The notes: generated by a model not told the origin, from the sequence alone. Counted from the first letter of the stretch, positions 1 through 8,377 are shown. The stretch: DNA of 32,047 bases from CANHEE01 sp043777755 (GCA_043777755.1 JAYWHK010000069.1:1-32047), one strand, 5' to 3'. Numbers and translations are program-made.

Positions 1-16
1 GATTGCTCAAAAAATC

Positions 17-47
17 ATAAATAACTTCCTTACAGTCAGTTATTTAT
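17..47. terminator. Probable terminator downstream of folP
   Basis: A 10-bp perfect inverted repeat (17-26 with 38-47, 11-nt loop) lies 50 bases past the folP stop. Read on the minus strand the stem is followed, after three bases, by a run of six T, as in an intrinsic terminator. Read on the plus strand it is also followed by a T run (51-56), so it may act in both directions. The stem is A+T rich and therefore weak. Confidence 0.5.
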
Positions 48-96
48 AACTTTTTTCTCAACGACAAAATAATACTAATTAATTTTGAACGCCCGC

Positions 97-939
97 TTAC
101 TTTAATTTTTCCGTCAATTGGATTACTTCGATTGCTTCTTTGACATCGTGCGCTCGAAGAATTTTTGCCCCTTGCTGCAAAGCGATAACGTGAAGTGCGG
201 TTGTTCCGTTCAATGCATTCTCTGGAAGGACATCTAAATATTTGTAAATCATTGACTTGCGAGAAACTCCAGCCAACATCGGTAAGCCCAAAATCTTGAA
301 AGCGTCCATGTTTTTGAGCAATTCGTAATTGTGGTCAAGGTTTTTTCCAAATCCAAAACCCAAGTCTAAAATCACATCTTTTACGCCCAAATTAGTCAAA
401 ATCGCTAATTTTTCTATAAAATAAGTCAAAATTTCGTCCGAAATATTCGTATAATGCGCTTGACTTGCCATGTCTTTTGGTGTTCCTTTGATGTGCATCA
501 AAATGTAAGGCACTCGCAAAGTTGCCACCATTTTTAATAAATCGCTGTCATATTGACCACCTGAAATATCGTTGATGATACCTGCGCCAGCCTCGACACT
601 TGCTTTTGCAATGCCTGCTCGCCAAGTGTCCACTGATAAAATTATATTGGAAAATTCTTTTAAAATAGCTTGAATAGTAGGAATTACACGCTTAAATTCC
701 TCCTCTTCGCTCACAAATTCTGCTCCTGGACGTGACGACATTCCTCCAATATCAATGATACTTGCACCTTCAGAAAGCATTTTTTCTACTTGCAAAAGCA
801 TCAGATGCGCAGAATGGTGTTTTCCTCCATCAAAAAAAGAATCAGGAGTTACATTCAAAATACCCATCACGATGGGTTTTTCAAGGCTCAGTAGCGTACC
901 ATTGCAATTGAGTGTCGTATTGACATCTAATAATTTCAT
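97..939 (-). CDS. folP: Dihydropteroate synthase
   Basis: Condenses p-aminobenzoate with dihydropterin pyrophosphate in cytoplasmic folate synthesis. The 280-residue protein has the usual family length and the expected TIM-barrel motifs in order: NVTPDSF (residues 29-35), DIGGMSSRPG (63-72), SVDTW (102-106), NDISGG (123-128), LMHIKGTP (147-154), DLGFGFGKN (192-200), a SRK motif (226-228) and a C-terminal RAH (262-264). The second motif has Met where many homologues have Glu (GGESTRPG); the Ser-Arg-Pro core is kept. The start codon overlaps the stop of the upstream lipoprotein gene in an ATGA arrangement (936-939), so the two are probably translationally coupled. There is no other folate gene in the window. 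Identification is secure. Confidence 0.96.
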   Translation of the reverse strand: MKLLDVNTTLNCNGTLLSLEKPIVMGILNVTPDSFFDGGKHHSAHLMLLQVEKMLSEGASIIDIGGMSSRPGAEFVSEEEEFKRVIPTIQAILKEFSNIILSVDTWRAGIAKASVEAGAGIINDISGGQYDSDLLKMVATLRVPYILMHIKGTPKDMASQAHYTNISDEILTYFIEKLAILTNLGVKDVILDLGFGFGKNLDHNYELLKNMDAFKILGLPMLAGVSRKSMIYKYLDVLPENALNGTTALHVIALQQGAKILRAHDVKEAIEVIQLTEKLK

Positions 940-1679
940 TTTTGAGGAACTTCTGTTTTTGAAAAATTCTTTTCTAATTCACTCATTTCATAAATATCTT
1001 TGAGTCCATACTCCAGAACATCTGTTCCGATTGTTTTTTTATAATAAATCAAACCAATACCTTCTGCGTAAAGCTCTTTTGTTTTGTACTCTTGATGGAT
1101 TCTTCCATTATTGTCATCGTCGAAAGCCTCACGAACTTCAAATTCAACGCATTTATAAGATTTTCCTTTATAATTATAAGTTGTTTTCCCTACAAAACGA
1201 CGGTTTTTAATCAGTGTCGTCGTATGCGTTGTGTCGTTTGGATAAGCAAATTTTATTTTATACAAATAAATATGTGATGTGTCTTCCACTTCGAAAGGAT
1301 AAACGCTCGGCGAAAGAATACTTGGTTGGATTCGAGTAGAAACCTCATTTGAATCGTACATATAAAGGTAAATATCATTCAGCATCATACCATTACTGAC
1401 AGCCTCTTCACTAACGATTTGACGAATCCGATAAGCCGCATCGTAGAGTGTTCCTGTAAAAAAAGAACCTTTTTTCTCGCCTGCTTTAGGGTCTGCTCTC
1501 AGCGTTTGATAATACCAATATTGCGGATCAACCTCTGGTTTATTCAAAAAACGATATTCATAGACTTTTCCTTGCTCTAATTTTTTTACAGGGAAATAAA
1601 AGGTTGAAATGTCTTTTTCATTTTTACAACTTATTAAAAATGAAACACTTATGAATATAAAATAAAAATATTTTTTCAT
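936..1679 (-). CDS. Hypothetical lipoprotein upstream of folP
   Basis: A 247-residue protein that I do not recognise. The N-terminus is a short lysine-containing signal followed by a hydrophobic stretch and a lipobox ending in LISC (Cys at about residue 18), so it is predicted to be exported and lipid-anchored. The rest is rich in Tyr, Asp and Lys without membrane segments, with an acidic loop DDDNNGR near the C-terminal third, and looks like a beta-rich envelope protein. It overlaps folP by 4 bp and is probably the first gene of that pair. The functional link between the two is unclear; Bacteroidota genomes often carry such a lipoprotein with a housekeeping gene. No clear TAnnTTTG box is visible just upstream. 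The reading frame is solid, the function unknown. Confidence 0.85.
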   Translation of the reverse strand: MKKYFYFIFISVSFLISCKNEKDISTFYFPVKKLEQGKVYEYRFLNKPEVDPQYWYYQTLRADPKAGEKKGSFFTGTLYDAAYRIRQIVSEEAVSNGMMLNDIYLYMYDSNEVSTRIQPSILSPSVYPFEVEDTSHIYLYKIKFAYPNDTTHTTTLIKNRRFVGKTTYNYKGKSYKCVEFEVREAFDDDNNGRIHQEYKTKELYAEGIGLIYYKKTIGTDVLEYGLKDIYEMSELEKNFSKTEVPQK

Positions 1680-1711
1680 AAAAAAAGTAAATTTAACTAT
1701 TGAATGGCGTA

Positions 1712-2042
1712 ATGGCTAACCCAAGGTGTTCAAAAGCATTGCAAATGCTTTTGCCAAAAATGATTATAAATTTTGCTCCGCAAAGGTTTTAGTTTTGTCT
1801 TTTGATTACCCCAGCCCTAAAGGGAGCTAACTCTAAATAAATGTAAAATTCATATTTTTTGACAAACAAAGAGCCTTTTTTAGCAAAAAAGATACATTTT
1901 ATAGTAATTTTTAATCAGCTCCCTTTAGGGCTGGGGTAATCAAAAGCTGAAAAAGTATTTTTCTGACTTTAAACAAAATCTATTTTTTAATTAAAAATTG
2001 GCAGCACTTTTTTATAAGCGTTTTGAACAGCCTATGGCTAAC
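1712..2042. mobile_element. MITE-like inverted-repeat element A
   Basis: This 430-bp gene-free gap holds a nested inverted-repeat structure. A perfect 29-bp inverted repeat (1800-1828 with 1917-1945) encloses an 88-bp A+T-rich centre; its arms contain the core CCCTAAAGGGAGCT. Outside it is an imperfect terminal inverted repeat (1724-1737 with 2018-2033, sharing TGTTCAAAA). Immediately outside these lie two copies of the 9-bp direct repeat ATGGCTAAC (1712-1720 and 2034-2042), as expected of a target-site duplication. A further 9-bp hairpin is at 1731-1753. No protein is encoded. A related element occurs at 30308-30613. I infer a non-autonomous transposable element; no transposase is visible. 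Confidence 0.6.
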
Positions 2043-2109
2043 GGTTATAAAACACTGTAATCTATTGATAATCAAGACACTAATAACTTTTAGACTTACG
2101 ACTTATTAG

Positions 2110-2625
2110 TTATTCTTGAAACCAACTCGAATACATGACATAGTTGTTCGCTATACGCTCAATGGTATCTTTGAATCGTTCTGCGCTAATGGCTTTCACT
2201 TTTTTGGCAGGAACGCCAGCGTAAATATGTCCGCTTTCCAAACGGCTATTTTCCAAAACTACTGCGCCAGCGGCAATCAATACATTTTCTTCAACAACAA
2301 CGTTGTCCATAACGATTGCGCCCATGCCGACGAGTACATTGTCGTGAATCGTACAACCGTGAACCAATGCACGATGCCCTATCGAAACATTGTTTCCAAT
2401 AATCGTTGGGTGTTGTTGATAAGTGCAATGAATCACTGCACCATCTTGAATATTTACTTTATTTCCGATTTTGATGTAGTGAACGTCGCCTCTGACTACC
2501 GCCTGAAACCAAACCGAACAATCATCGCCCATGACAACATCGCCAACAACCGTAGCATTTTCAGCCAAGTAACAATTGTCGCCAAACGTAGGCGAAATTC
2601 CTTTTACAGGTAAAATTAAAGCCAT
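2110..2625 (-). CDS. Gamma-class carbonic anhydrase family protein (left-handed beta-helix)
   Basis: A 171-residue hexapeptide-repeat protein. The isoleucine/valine-patch repeats (for example VVGDVVMGDD, IIGNNVSIG, VLVGMGAIV) predict a left-handed beta-helix trimer. The three zinc-ligand histidines of the gamma-carbonic anhydrase family are present: His66 in DGAVIHC and His84 and His89 in GHRALVHGC, with the typical five-residue spacing. Arg45, Asp47 (VVRGDVH) and Gln60/Asp61 (NIQDG) are also kept. Family members (YrdA, PaaY, CaiE-like) often show weak or no CO2 hydration, so activity is not certain. The gene lies 3 bp after the flavin reductase-like gene and is probably co-transcribed with it. 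Family assignment is secure; the substrate is not. Confidence 0.9.
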   Translation of the reverse strand: MALILPVKGISPTFGDNCYLAENATVVGDVVMGDDCSVWFQAVVRGDVHYIKIGNKVNIQDGAVIHCTYQQHPTIIGNNVSIGHRALVHGCTIHDNVLVGMGAIVMDNVVVEENVLIAAGAVVLENSRLESGHIYAGVPAKKVKAISAERFKDTIERIANNYVMYSSWFQE

Positions 2626-2628
2626 TTT

Positions 2629-3510
2629 TTATTCTATTAAAAAAGTTAATTTTGAAGCCAGTTCTATATTTTCAACTGTGATACATTCTTTGATGTATTC
2701 GTGAAGTGCTGGAATTGGGTTTTTAATATCAAGTATTTTTTGCAAACGCTCGTCGCTTGCTTTTAAAGTAAAAAATGCTTCTTGTGAAGGTTTTTCTTTC
2801 AGACTTGCCAAACGACCAAGGTCATTCCCAGTTAAAACACCGCTTTGTTGAATATGTTTTGGCAGAGCATCAAAACCTAAAACGATTTCAGTCTGAGAAA
2901 GTGCAATATTCGATAAAGCATCGCCACTTGCACGGGTATAAAATGTGCGTCCAAGTCTTCCCATGAGGTCAATTTTGTTCGGGTCGATGCGTTTTTGTTC
3001 GTCCAAAACATTTTCGTCAATGTGCATACGGACAACATCGCAAATAATCAAATGTCCTGCGCCACCTTGGTCGCCAAGAGGAATAATTTGGCTGACTTTA
3101 CATTCAAAATGTACAGGAGACTCCTTAACCCGAAAAGGTTTTACCAAATCAGAAGGGAGCATCGTAACGCCAGCTTTTTCAAATTCATTGACTGTTTTTG
3201 GAAATTCTACGCTTGACACCGCCATTTGTCGAACAACATTGTAGCTGACGACATTAATGACCACTTCGTTTGTTTTTTCTATATTGTGCAAAGTATCTTT
3301 GGTCGTATTGCCTTGTACTCTACGGTTAGAGCTAAATACCAAAATAGGAGGATTGGAACTAAAGGCGTTGAAAAAACTATATGGCGCAAGGTTTGGATTG
3401 CCGTCTTCATCAACCGTACTCGCCCATGCTATTGGGCGTGGCGCAACAGCACTGACCATATATTGATGCAAATCTTTCGTTGCAATCGTCTTAGGATCAA
3501 TTACTAACAT
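2629..3510 (-). CDS. Flavin reductase-like FMN-binding protein
   Basis: A 293-residue cytoplasmic protein with a flavin reductase-like (FMN-binding split barrel) domain over about residues 10-200. Typical segments are VSAVAPRPIAWAST near the N-terminus, NPNLAPYSFFNAFSSNPP, and GHLIICDVVRMHID in the middle. Such proteins bind FMN and act as flavin reductases or NADPH:FMN-type oxidoreductases; the substrate cannot be read from sequence. The last 90 residues extend beyond the minimal domain and appear helical. It is the first gene of a probable operon with the gamma-carbonic anhydrase (3-bp gap). A TAnnTTTG promoter box lies 54 bp upstream at 3564-3571. No signal peptide is visible. Confidence 0.88.
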   Translation of the reverse strand: MLVIDPKTIATKDLHQYMVSAVAPRPIAWASTVDEDGNPNLAPYSFFNAFSSNPPILVFSSNRRVQGNTTKDTLHNIEKTNEVVINVVSYNVVRQMAVSSVEFPKTVNEFEKAGVTMLPSDLVKPFRVKESPVHFECKVSQIIPLGDQGGAGHLIICDVVRMHIDENVLDEQKRIDPNKIDLMGRLGRTFYTRASGDALSNIALSQTEIVLGFDALPKHIQQSGVLTGNDLGRLASLKEKPSQEAFFTLKASDERLQKILDIKNPIPALHEYIKECITVENIELASKLTFLIE

Positions 3511-3563
3511 ATTCTAATTTTTTTATTTTTTATGTAAAAAATTCACAAAACCTAATCTCAATG

Positions 3564-3571
3564 CAAAGATA
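3564..3571 (-). promoter_or_regulatory. Predicted -7 box for the flavin reductase/carbonic anhydrase operon
   Basis: On the minus strand this reads TATCTTTG, an exact match to the Bacteroidota -7 consensus TAnnTTTG. It implies a 5' leader of about 45-50 nt before the ATG at 3510. No convincing TTTG -33 box is seen at the expected distance. Confidence 0.5.
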
Positions 3572-3737
3572 AGTACTTTAACTGAAATAATTGATACTTT
3601 TAAAAGTTGTACGCTGTACCGAATCAGCAAAGCTAAAATACTGTATCTTATTGGCTTGCTATTGTTCACTTGTTGTGTAAAATGTCAAAATCAATCTTAA
3701 TTTTTCATTAAATTTTTCATTCCTTTTAAAAAAGCCT

Positions 3738-3745
3738 TACCTTTG
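3738..3745 (+). promoter_or_regulatory. Predicted -7 box for purF
   Basis: TACCTTTG matches the Bacteroidota -7 consensus and lies 21 bp before the purF ATG, implying a leader of about 15 nt. The start region is A-rich (AAATAGAAATG) without a Shine-Dalgarno sequence, typical of the phylum. No clear -33 box is visible. Confidence 0.55.
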
Positions 3746-3766
3746 CGTCCAAATCTATAAATAGAA

Positions 3767-5659
3767 ATGAGTGACTCAATAAAACATGAATGTGGTATTG
3801 CTTTAGTACGCTTGCTAAAGCCGCTAAACCATTACCAAGAAAAGTACGGAACAGCATTTTATGGACTTAATAAGCTCCATTTACTGATGCAAAAACAACG
3901 AAATCGAGGTCAAGATGGTGCAGGAATTGCGACCATCAAACTGGATTCGACACCTGGCACACGGTACATCAGCCGAAAACGCAGCAACACGCCACAGGCA
4001 ATTCAAGATATTTTTGATAGCGTTTTTAGCTATTTTAAAGACCTTTCGCCCGAACAACTTAAAGATACTGCCTTTTTAAAAGCTAATTTTCCTTATATGG
4101 GAGAGTTGATGATGGGGCATCTTCGCTACGGCACACATGGCGGCAACTCGATTGAACGAGTACATCCTTTCCTCCGCCAAAATAATTACATCAATCGAAA
4201 CTTAGTTTTAGCTGGTAATTTTAACCTCACAAATGTGGACGAACTCTTTGAAGAACTCGTTACACTTGGACAATATCCCAAAGAAAAATCGGATACGGTG
4301 ACGATTATGGAAAAAATTGGGCATTTCTTAGACGATGAAGTCCAACGCCTACACACTTGGTTCAAGCCAGACGGCTACACCAACCAGCAAATCAATGATT
4401 TAATTGCAGAAAACCTTGATATTCAACGACTTTTGCGCCGTGCCAGCAAAAAATGGGACGGTGGTTATGCCATGGTCGGTATGATTGGTCATGGCGATTC
4501 TTTCGTTATGCGTGACCCAAATGGGATTCGTCCAGCTTATTATTATTGCGACGACGAAGTTGTGGTAGTGGCTTCGGAGCGTTCTGCCATTCAAACCACT
4601 TTTGATTTACATTTTACGCAAATCAAAGAAATAAAACCTGGTCATGCACTGATTGTGAAAAAAAATGGAAAGGTTAGTGAGTTGCCTTTTGCTGAACCCA
4701 AAGAACAGAAGTCATGTTCTTTTGAGCGCATTTATTTTTCAAGAGGAACAGATAGAGAAATTTATACAGAACGTAAAAAGTTAGGAGAATTGTTGGCAAA
4801 ACCAATTTTGGAAGCCATTAATTACGATTTTGAAAATAGTGTTTTTGCTTTTGTTCCCAACACGGCAGAATCTGCATTTTTTGGTTTGCGAGAAGGTTTG
4901 GTCAATGAATTAAACGTTATCAAACGAGAGCAAATTCTGAAATTAGGAAAAAAAGCGGATAGTGAAAATATTGATAAAATACTAAATAGTACGCTCCGAA
5001 TTGAAAAATTAGTTGTAAAAGATGTAAAGCAGCGCACTTTTATCGCTGACGAAGCCTCTCGTAGCGATATGGTATCGCACGTTTATGATGTAACTTACGG
5101 AATCGTGAACAACGATACAGATACACTTGTTTTATTAGACGATAGTATTGTCAGGGGAACGACCTTGCGTGATAGCATTATTGCCATTACTGCCCGTCTA
5201 AAACCTAAGAAAATTTTGGTCGTTTCTTCCGCGCCACAAATTCGCTACCCTGATTGTTATGGCATTGATATGTCAAAAATGGGAGAATTTGTCGCTTTCC
5301 AAGCATTGGTCAAACTCTTAGAACGAGATGAAAAAATAGATTTCCTTCAAAAAGCATATCAGAAAAGCAAATTACAGGAAAAATTACCAGCAGAACAAGT
5401 CGAAAATGTACTCAAACCAATTTATGCCTTATACAGCGACAAAGATATTTCGATAGAAATTGCAAAAATTGTGACACCTCCCAATATTATTCCTCAAATA
5501 GAAGTGATTTATCAAAGCATTGAAGGCTTGCATCACGCTTGCCCGAACCATAAAGGTGATTGGTATTTTTCTGGAAACTACCCAACACCTGGTGGAAACC
5601 GTGTCGTCAATCGTGCTTTTATCAATTATATGGAAAAGAAAAATGTAAGAGCGTACTAA
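3767..5659 (+). CDS. purF: Amidophosphoribosyltransferase, long form
   Basis: Transfers glutamine-derived ammonia to PRPP, the first committed step of purine synthesis. The N-terminal class II glutamine amidotransferase domain carries the nucleophile Cys9 (HECGI), RNRGQDGAG and MGHLRYGTHGG. A later segment, RDPNGIRPAYYY followed by VASERSAI, is also typical. The C-terminal phosphoribosyltransferase domain contains the PRPP loop LLDDSIVRGTT near residue 455. At 630 residues it is well above the roughly 465-510 of E. coli or Bacillus PurF, with extra sequence between residues 30 and 90, in the middle, and at the C-terminus (YPTPGGNRVVN). The usual PDSG-type motif reads PNTAESA. An eight-residue leader would have to be removed to expose Cys9. 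It is monocistronic, with its own promoter box, and ends in a strong terminator. Confidence 0.9.
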   Translation: MSDSIKHECGIALVRLLKPLNHYQEKYGTAFYGLNKLHLLMQKQRNRGQDGAGIATIKLDSTPGTRYISRKRSNTPQAIQDIFDSVFSYFKDLSPEQLKDTAFLKANFPYMGELMMGHLRYGTHGGNSIERVHPFLRQNNYINRNLVLAGNFNLTNVDELFEELVTLGQYPKEKSDTVTIMEKIGHFLDDEVQRLHTWFKPDGYTNQQINDLIAENLDIQRLLRRASKKWDGGYAMVGMIGHGDSFVMRDPNGIRPAYYYCDDEVVVVASERSAIQTTFDLHFTQIKEIKPGHALIVKKNGKVSELPFAEPKEQKSCSFERIYFSRGTDREIYTERKKLGELLAKPILEAINYDFENSVFAFVPNTAESAFFGLREGLVNELNVIKREQILKLGKKADSENIDKILNSTLRIEKLVVKDVKQRTFIADEASRSDMVSHVYDVTYGIVNNDTDTLVLLDDSIVRGTTLRDSIIAITARLKPKKILVVSSAPQIRYPDCYGIDMSKMGEFVAFQALVKLLERDEKIDFLQKAYQKSKLQEKLPAEQVENVLKPIYALYSDKDISIEIAKIVTPPNIIPQIEVIYQSIEGLHHACPNHKGDWYFSGNYPTPGGNRVVNRAFINYMEKKNVRAY

Positions 5660-5743
5660 ATTCTGTCGTACTATATTAGGCACACAAAGCATGAGAAAAG
5701 ACCTGCCTTTTTCTACGTGATGCGTTTTTATTTTTTATGAAAA

Positions 5744-5833
5744 AACAAACCGCTATGCCTCCTAAGTGCAGCCAAATTGTTACTCCAATAAAGATTAATT
5801 TAGCACATAATTTCCTTACCATAGGGGTTTGTT
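5744..5833. repeat. Inverted repeat in the purF 3' region
   Basis: Fourteen-base arms at 5744-5757 and 5820-5833 are complementary with one mismatch and enclose 62 bases. They lie about 85 bp past the purF stop, in a 345-bp gap (5660-6004) that contains no gene I can support and also holds the terminator at 5936-5980. The function is unknown; it could form a long hairpin in the purF 3' UTR. Confidence 0.4.
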
Positions 5834-5935
5834 AACAAGAAAACACCCAGACTGATCGTTTGTTACTGATTACATAGCTCAATTTTGAAGCATCACTCAA
5901 AATTTTACAGTAAGAAAAATATTGAGTTGTCTGAT

Positions 5936-5980
5936 AAAAAACGCCACAATTTTCTTTGAAAGAAAATTGTGGCGTTTTTT
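5936..5980. terminator. Strong bidirectional terminator between purF and the SpoIIM-like gene
   Basis: Perfectly complementary 22-nt arms (5936-5957 and 5959-5980) surround a single base, giving a G+C-containing core ACGCCACAAT flanked by A runs on one side and T runs on the other. It sits between two convergent genes, so it can serve as an intrinsic terminator in both directions. Confidence 0.92.
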
Positions 5981-6004
5981 ATTGGTCAAAATAATTGTAT
6001 TAAA

Positions 6005-7849
6005 TTATTCCAATTCCATTCCCTTCACGTTACGTTTCAGCTGAATGGTTTCTACTCGCTCTAATAACTTTTCACCATAAAAAATCTCCATGATGCTGTG
6101 GTACGTAACAACGCTACCTGTAAGCAACAAAGTATATCCTACAAAAAAACTAAACATACTAATACTTGACTTAAAAACAGTTTCTATATCGTCGTAATCT
6201 TTGTTGTTCAAATACAAATTGGTGCTTATAAATGTCCATAAATAGCTTACTAATTGTGTATTAAGTAAAAAACGAAATACGCAGCCTAAAAGAAATAAGA
6301 ACAATAAAACACCCATCGTATAAGCAAATTTTCCAAGTACCAATTGAAAAATCTCGCCAAATCCTATGAATGGATTTTTTCTTTCAATGCAGTCCCATTG
6401 CCAAATCATTAAAAAACCAACGGAAAACAAAAATATCGTCAGAATCCAACCGCTACTTTCGAGTTGCATCATACCATAAAAAAGACCAACCGAAGGCAGC
6501 AACGACAACACCATAAAAATAAAATCTTTGAGCGAAAAAGTGTAGTGTTCATTTTCCGTTTTTTTCAATATAATGCCTACAAAAGCTGCAAAAAGGCTCA
6601 GTATCAATGGAATAATCAACCATAAAAATGGCACTTTGGAGTTCTTGAACATTTCTAACAGATTCGGTGCAAGGTTGTACCCAAGTCCAAAAAGTTTAGA
6701 AGGACTTTCGTCTGCCAAATAAAAGAAAAAAGAAAGGTAAATAAATGTAAAAGCAACACATATCCCAAAAAGAATATTTCCTTTTTTTCTTAAAATAAAA
6801 AAAGTATCGCTGATAGCATCGCCAACTGTTCGTATTTTGCTAAAAACAATTGGCTCTAAATTATCGGGAGGAATTATCGAATCCTGTAAAGGATTTTTAA
6901 TATTTTTCTTGGAAAGATAATAGGGGTAATAAATAAAATAAAAAACTATAATTGCTGCACAAAGTAGGATAAATGAAGCCCTTACCGCAGTTGGTGCTTG
7001 TGTATAACGTGTAAAAGTTCCTTCGACAAAACCAGCTACTAAAAAAAGTGGAATCGTGCCTGTCATAATTTCAAAACCACGACGAGCCGAGCGTTGAAAT
7101 GCTTGCAGACGACGATAAGTTCCTGGAAAAAGTAAGCCTTTTCCCATTGTAAGTCCAGCTGCACCTGCAATGACAATGGCTGAAATCTCGAATGTTCCAT
7201 GTAACCAAATCGCCAATGTTGCATCTAATCCCAAGCCTCTACTCACAAAAAAGTATTGAAAACAACCTACCATGATGCCATTTTGTAGCATAATGACAAT
7301 ACTGCCAATACCGCCTAAAATTCCACTTACAAAAACCAACAAGGACACAAAAATATTATTTGCTGTAATGCCTAAGGTGCTTCCCAAAGCACTACCGCCT
7401 TTGTACACCGCCATCGGGTCGCCTTTACCGATGTTTTGAATCGTCATATTGACGTAATCGTCGCCTAAGATTTGGCGGGGAAAATCGGCATCAATCATGG
7501 TAGAAACAACGCCAATCGCTACCGCCAAAAGAAAAATTCCCAACGAAAGGAGAAATTCCCAGCGGGCTTCCCAAACCATCAATGGCAAATCTCGTTTCCA
7601 AAAATTAACGAAATGTTGTGCTGGTGATTTTTTTGTTTTATTGAGGTGCGCTAAAATTCTTTGCGCCAAATAATTCAAATAAACCCTTACGGAACGATTC
7701 GGATAGAACGTCCGTGCAAACGACAAGTCGTCTGTGATTTGGACGTACATTCGTTGCAAATCATCAGGATGAATAGAATCTGACCTCAATAAAACCTCAA
7801 ATTCATTCCATTTCAATTTATTTTTTTCAATAAAACGGGTTTCACGCAT
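6005..7849 (-). CDS. SpoIIM (DUF95) family integral membrane protein with C-terminal membrane extension
   Basis: A 614-residue polytopic membrane protein. Residues 1-325 match the stage II sporulation protein M family: a soluble N-terminal helical region (MRETRFIEKNKLKWNEFE...), then membrane segments and conserved patches such as NNIFVSLLVF, GIMVGCFQYFF and WLHGTFEIS followed by IAGAAGL. In non-sporulating bacteria such proteins are often found near RDD-domain and MoxR/DUF58 genes; none of these are here. Residues 345-614 form a second membrane block of about six hydrophobic segments that a typical roughly 325-residue family member lacks. There is no sporulation gene in the window, so the family name should not be read as function. 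It shares a terminator with convergent purF and lies about 96 bp downstream of the DUF2147 gene. Confidence 0.85.
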   Translation of the reverse strand: MRETRFIEKNKLKWNEFEVLLRSDSIHPDDLQRMYVQITDDLSFARTFYPNRSVRVYLNYLAQRILAHLNKTKKSPAQHFVNFWKRDLPLMVWEARWEFLLSLGIFLLAVAIGVVSTMIDADFPRQILGDDYVNMTIQNIGKGDPMAVYKGGSALGSTLGITANNIFVSLLVFVSGILGGIGSIVIMLQNGIMVGCFQYFFVSRGLGLDATLAIWLHGTFEISAIVIAGAAGLTMGKGLLFPGTYRRLQAFQRSARRGFEIMTGTIPLFLVAGFVEGTFTRYTQAPTAVRASFILLCAAIIVFYFIYYPYYLSKKNIKNPLQDSIIPPDNLEPIVFSKIRTVGDAISDTFFILRKKGNILFGICVAFTFIYLSFFFYLADESPSKLFGLGYNLAPNLLEMFKNSKVPFLWLIIPLILSLFAAFVGIILKKTENEHYTFSLKDFIFMVLSLLPSVGLFYGMMQLESSGWILTIFLFSVGFLMIWQWDCIERKNPFIGFGEIFQLVLGKFAYTMGVLLFLFLLGCVFRFLLNTQLVSYLWTFISTNLYLNNKDYDDIETVFKSSISMFSFFVGYTLLLTGSVVTYHSIMEIFYGEKLLERVETIQLKRNVKGMELE

Positions 7850-7862
7850 AAGAAAAATTCAA

Positions 7863-7919
7863 TTAACAGTGGACAATTAAAAGTGCGATAAGCACACATT
7901 GTTAATTGTTCACTGTTAA
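7863..7919. repeat. Imperfect inverted repeat between the DUF2147 and SpoIIM-like genes
   Basis: Eighteen-base arms (7863-7880 and 7902-7919) pair with a single G-T wobble and enclose a loop that itself contains GTGC...GCAC. A third related copy of the arm (TTAACTGTTCACT) follows at about 7922. Such TTAACAGTGAACAATTAA-like units are common dispersed repeats in Bacteroidota intergenic DNA. On the minus strand the stem is followed after a few bases by a short T run, so it might also act as a weak terminator for the DUF2147 gene. Confidence 0.55.
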
Positions 7920-7945
7920 TATTAACTGTTCACTATTTCATTGTT

Positions 7946-8377
7946 TTAGTTCACTCTGTACCATTTTTGTGTACGAGAAATACCTGACCAGTGTTTGCCT
8001 TTTACATTTAAAACATTAGCATCATTGCCTTGTAACCAAAGGCTACATTTGTAGTAATCGCCTTTTGTAGGGTCTAAAATGCTACCACCTTGGTAATAAC
8101 CATCTTTTAATGACAAATCACTAACGATAACCATACCAACTACTTTTTGATTTTTCTTATCGTCTTTGCATTTATCACAAACAGTATCTGCTGGTTTTAG
8201 CAAAAGTTTGGTGATTTTTCCATACAATTTTCCATTGCTTTCAAAAACTTCAACATAAGATTTAGCCTCTTTGGTTTCGTCGTCAATGGTTTTCCAAGTT
8301 CCTACTGGAGTTTGCGCTAAAAGAGATGCCGAAAAACAAACAAATGCGCTTGCTAATGTCAAAAATAATTTTTTCAT
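7946..8377 (-). CDS. DUF2147 family secreted protein
   Basis: A 143-residue protein with an N-terminal signal peptide (MKKLFLTLASAFVCFSASLLAQ, cleavage probably after LLA-). The mature part begins with TPVGTWKTIDDETKEAKSYV and ends with GKHWSGISRTQKWYRV, the layout of the DUF2147 family of small envelope proteins of unknown function. A CDKC pair sits in the loop where family members often have a metal-binding-like or disulfide-forming motif. It is likely periplasmic or on the cell surface. It is transcribed away from the groEL terminator; a near-consensus -7 box (TAACTTTA on the minus strand, about 8462-8469) lies roughly 85 bp upstream. Family assignment is good; the function is unknown. Confidence 0.88.
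   Translation of the reverse strand: MKKLFLTLASAFVCFSASLLAQTPVGTWKTIDDETKEAKSYVEVFESNGKLYGKITKLLLKPADTVCDKCKDDKKNQKVVGMVIVSDLSLKDGYYQGGSILDPTKGDYYKCSLWLQGNDANVLNVKGKHWSGISRTQKWYRVN

Noticed and set aside
2116..2613. Long plus-strand frame opposite the carbonic anhydrase gene
   Set aside because: It is antisense to a well-conserved beta-helix protein with complete zinc ligands; the translated sequence is low in recognisable features.
5737..5835. Possible 32-codon plus-strand gene after purF (MKKQTAMPPK...)
   Set aside because: It overlaps an inverted repeat, has no recognisable domain or promoter box, and ends in the 3' region of purF. Chance frame more likely.
6005..7849. Sporulation function from the SpoIIM similarity
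   Set aside because: SpoIIM-like proteins are widespread in non-sporulating bacteria and the rest of the window is typical of non-sporulating Bacteroidota.
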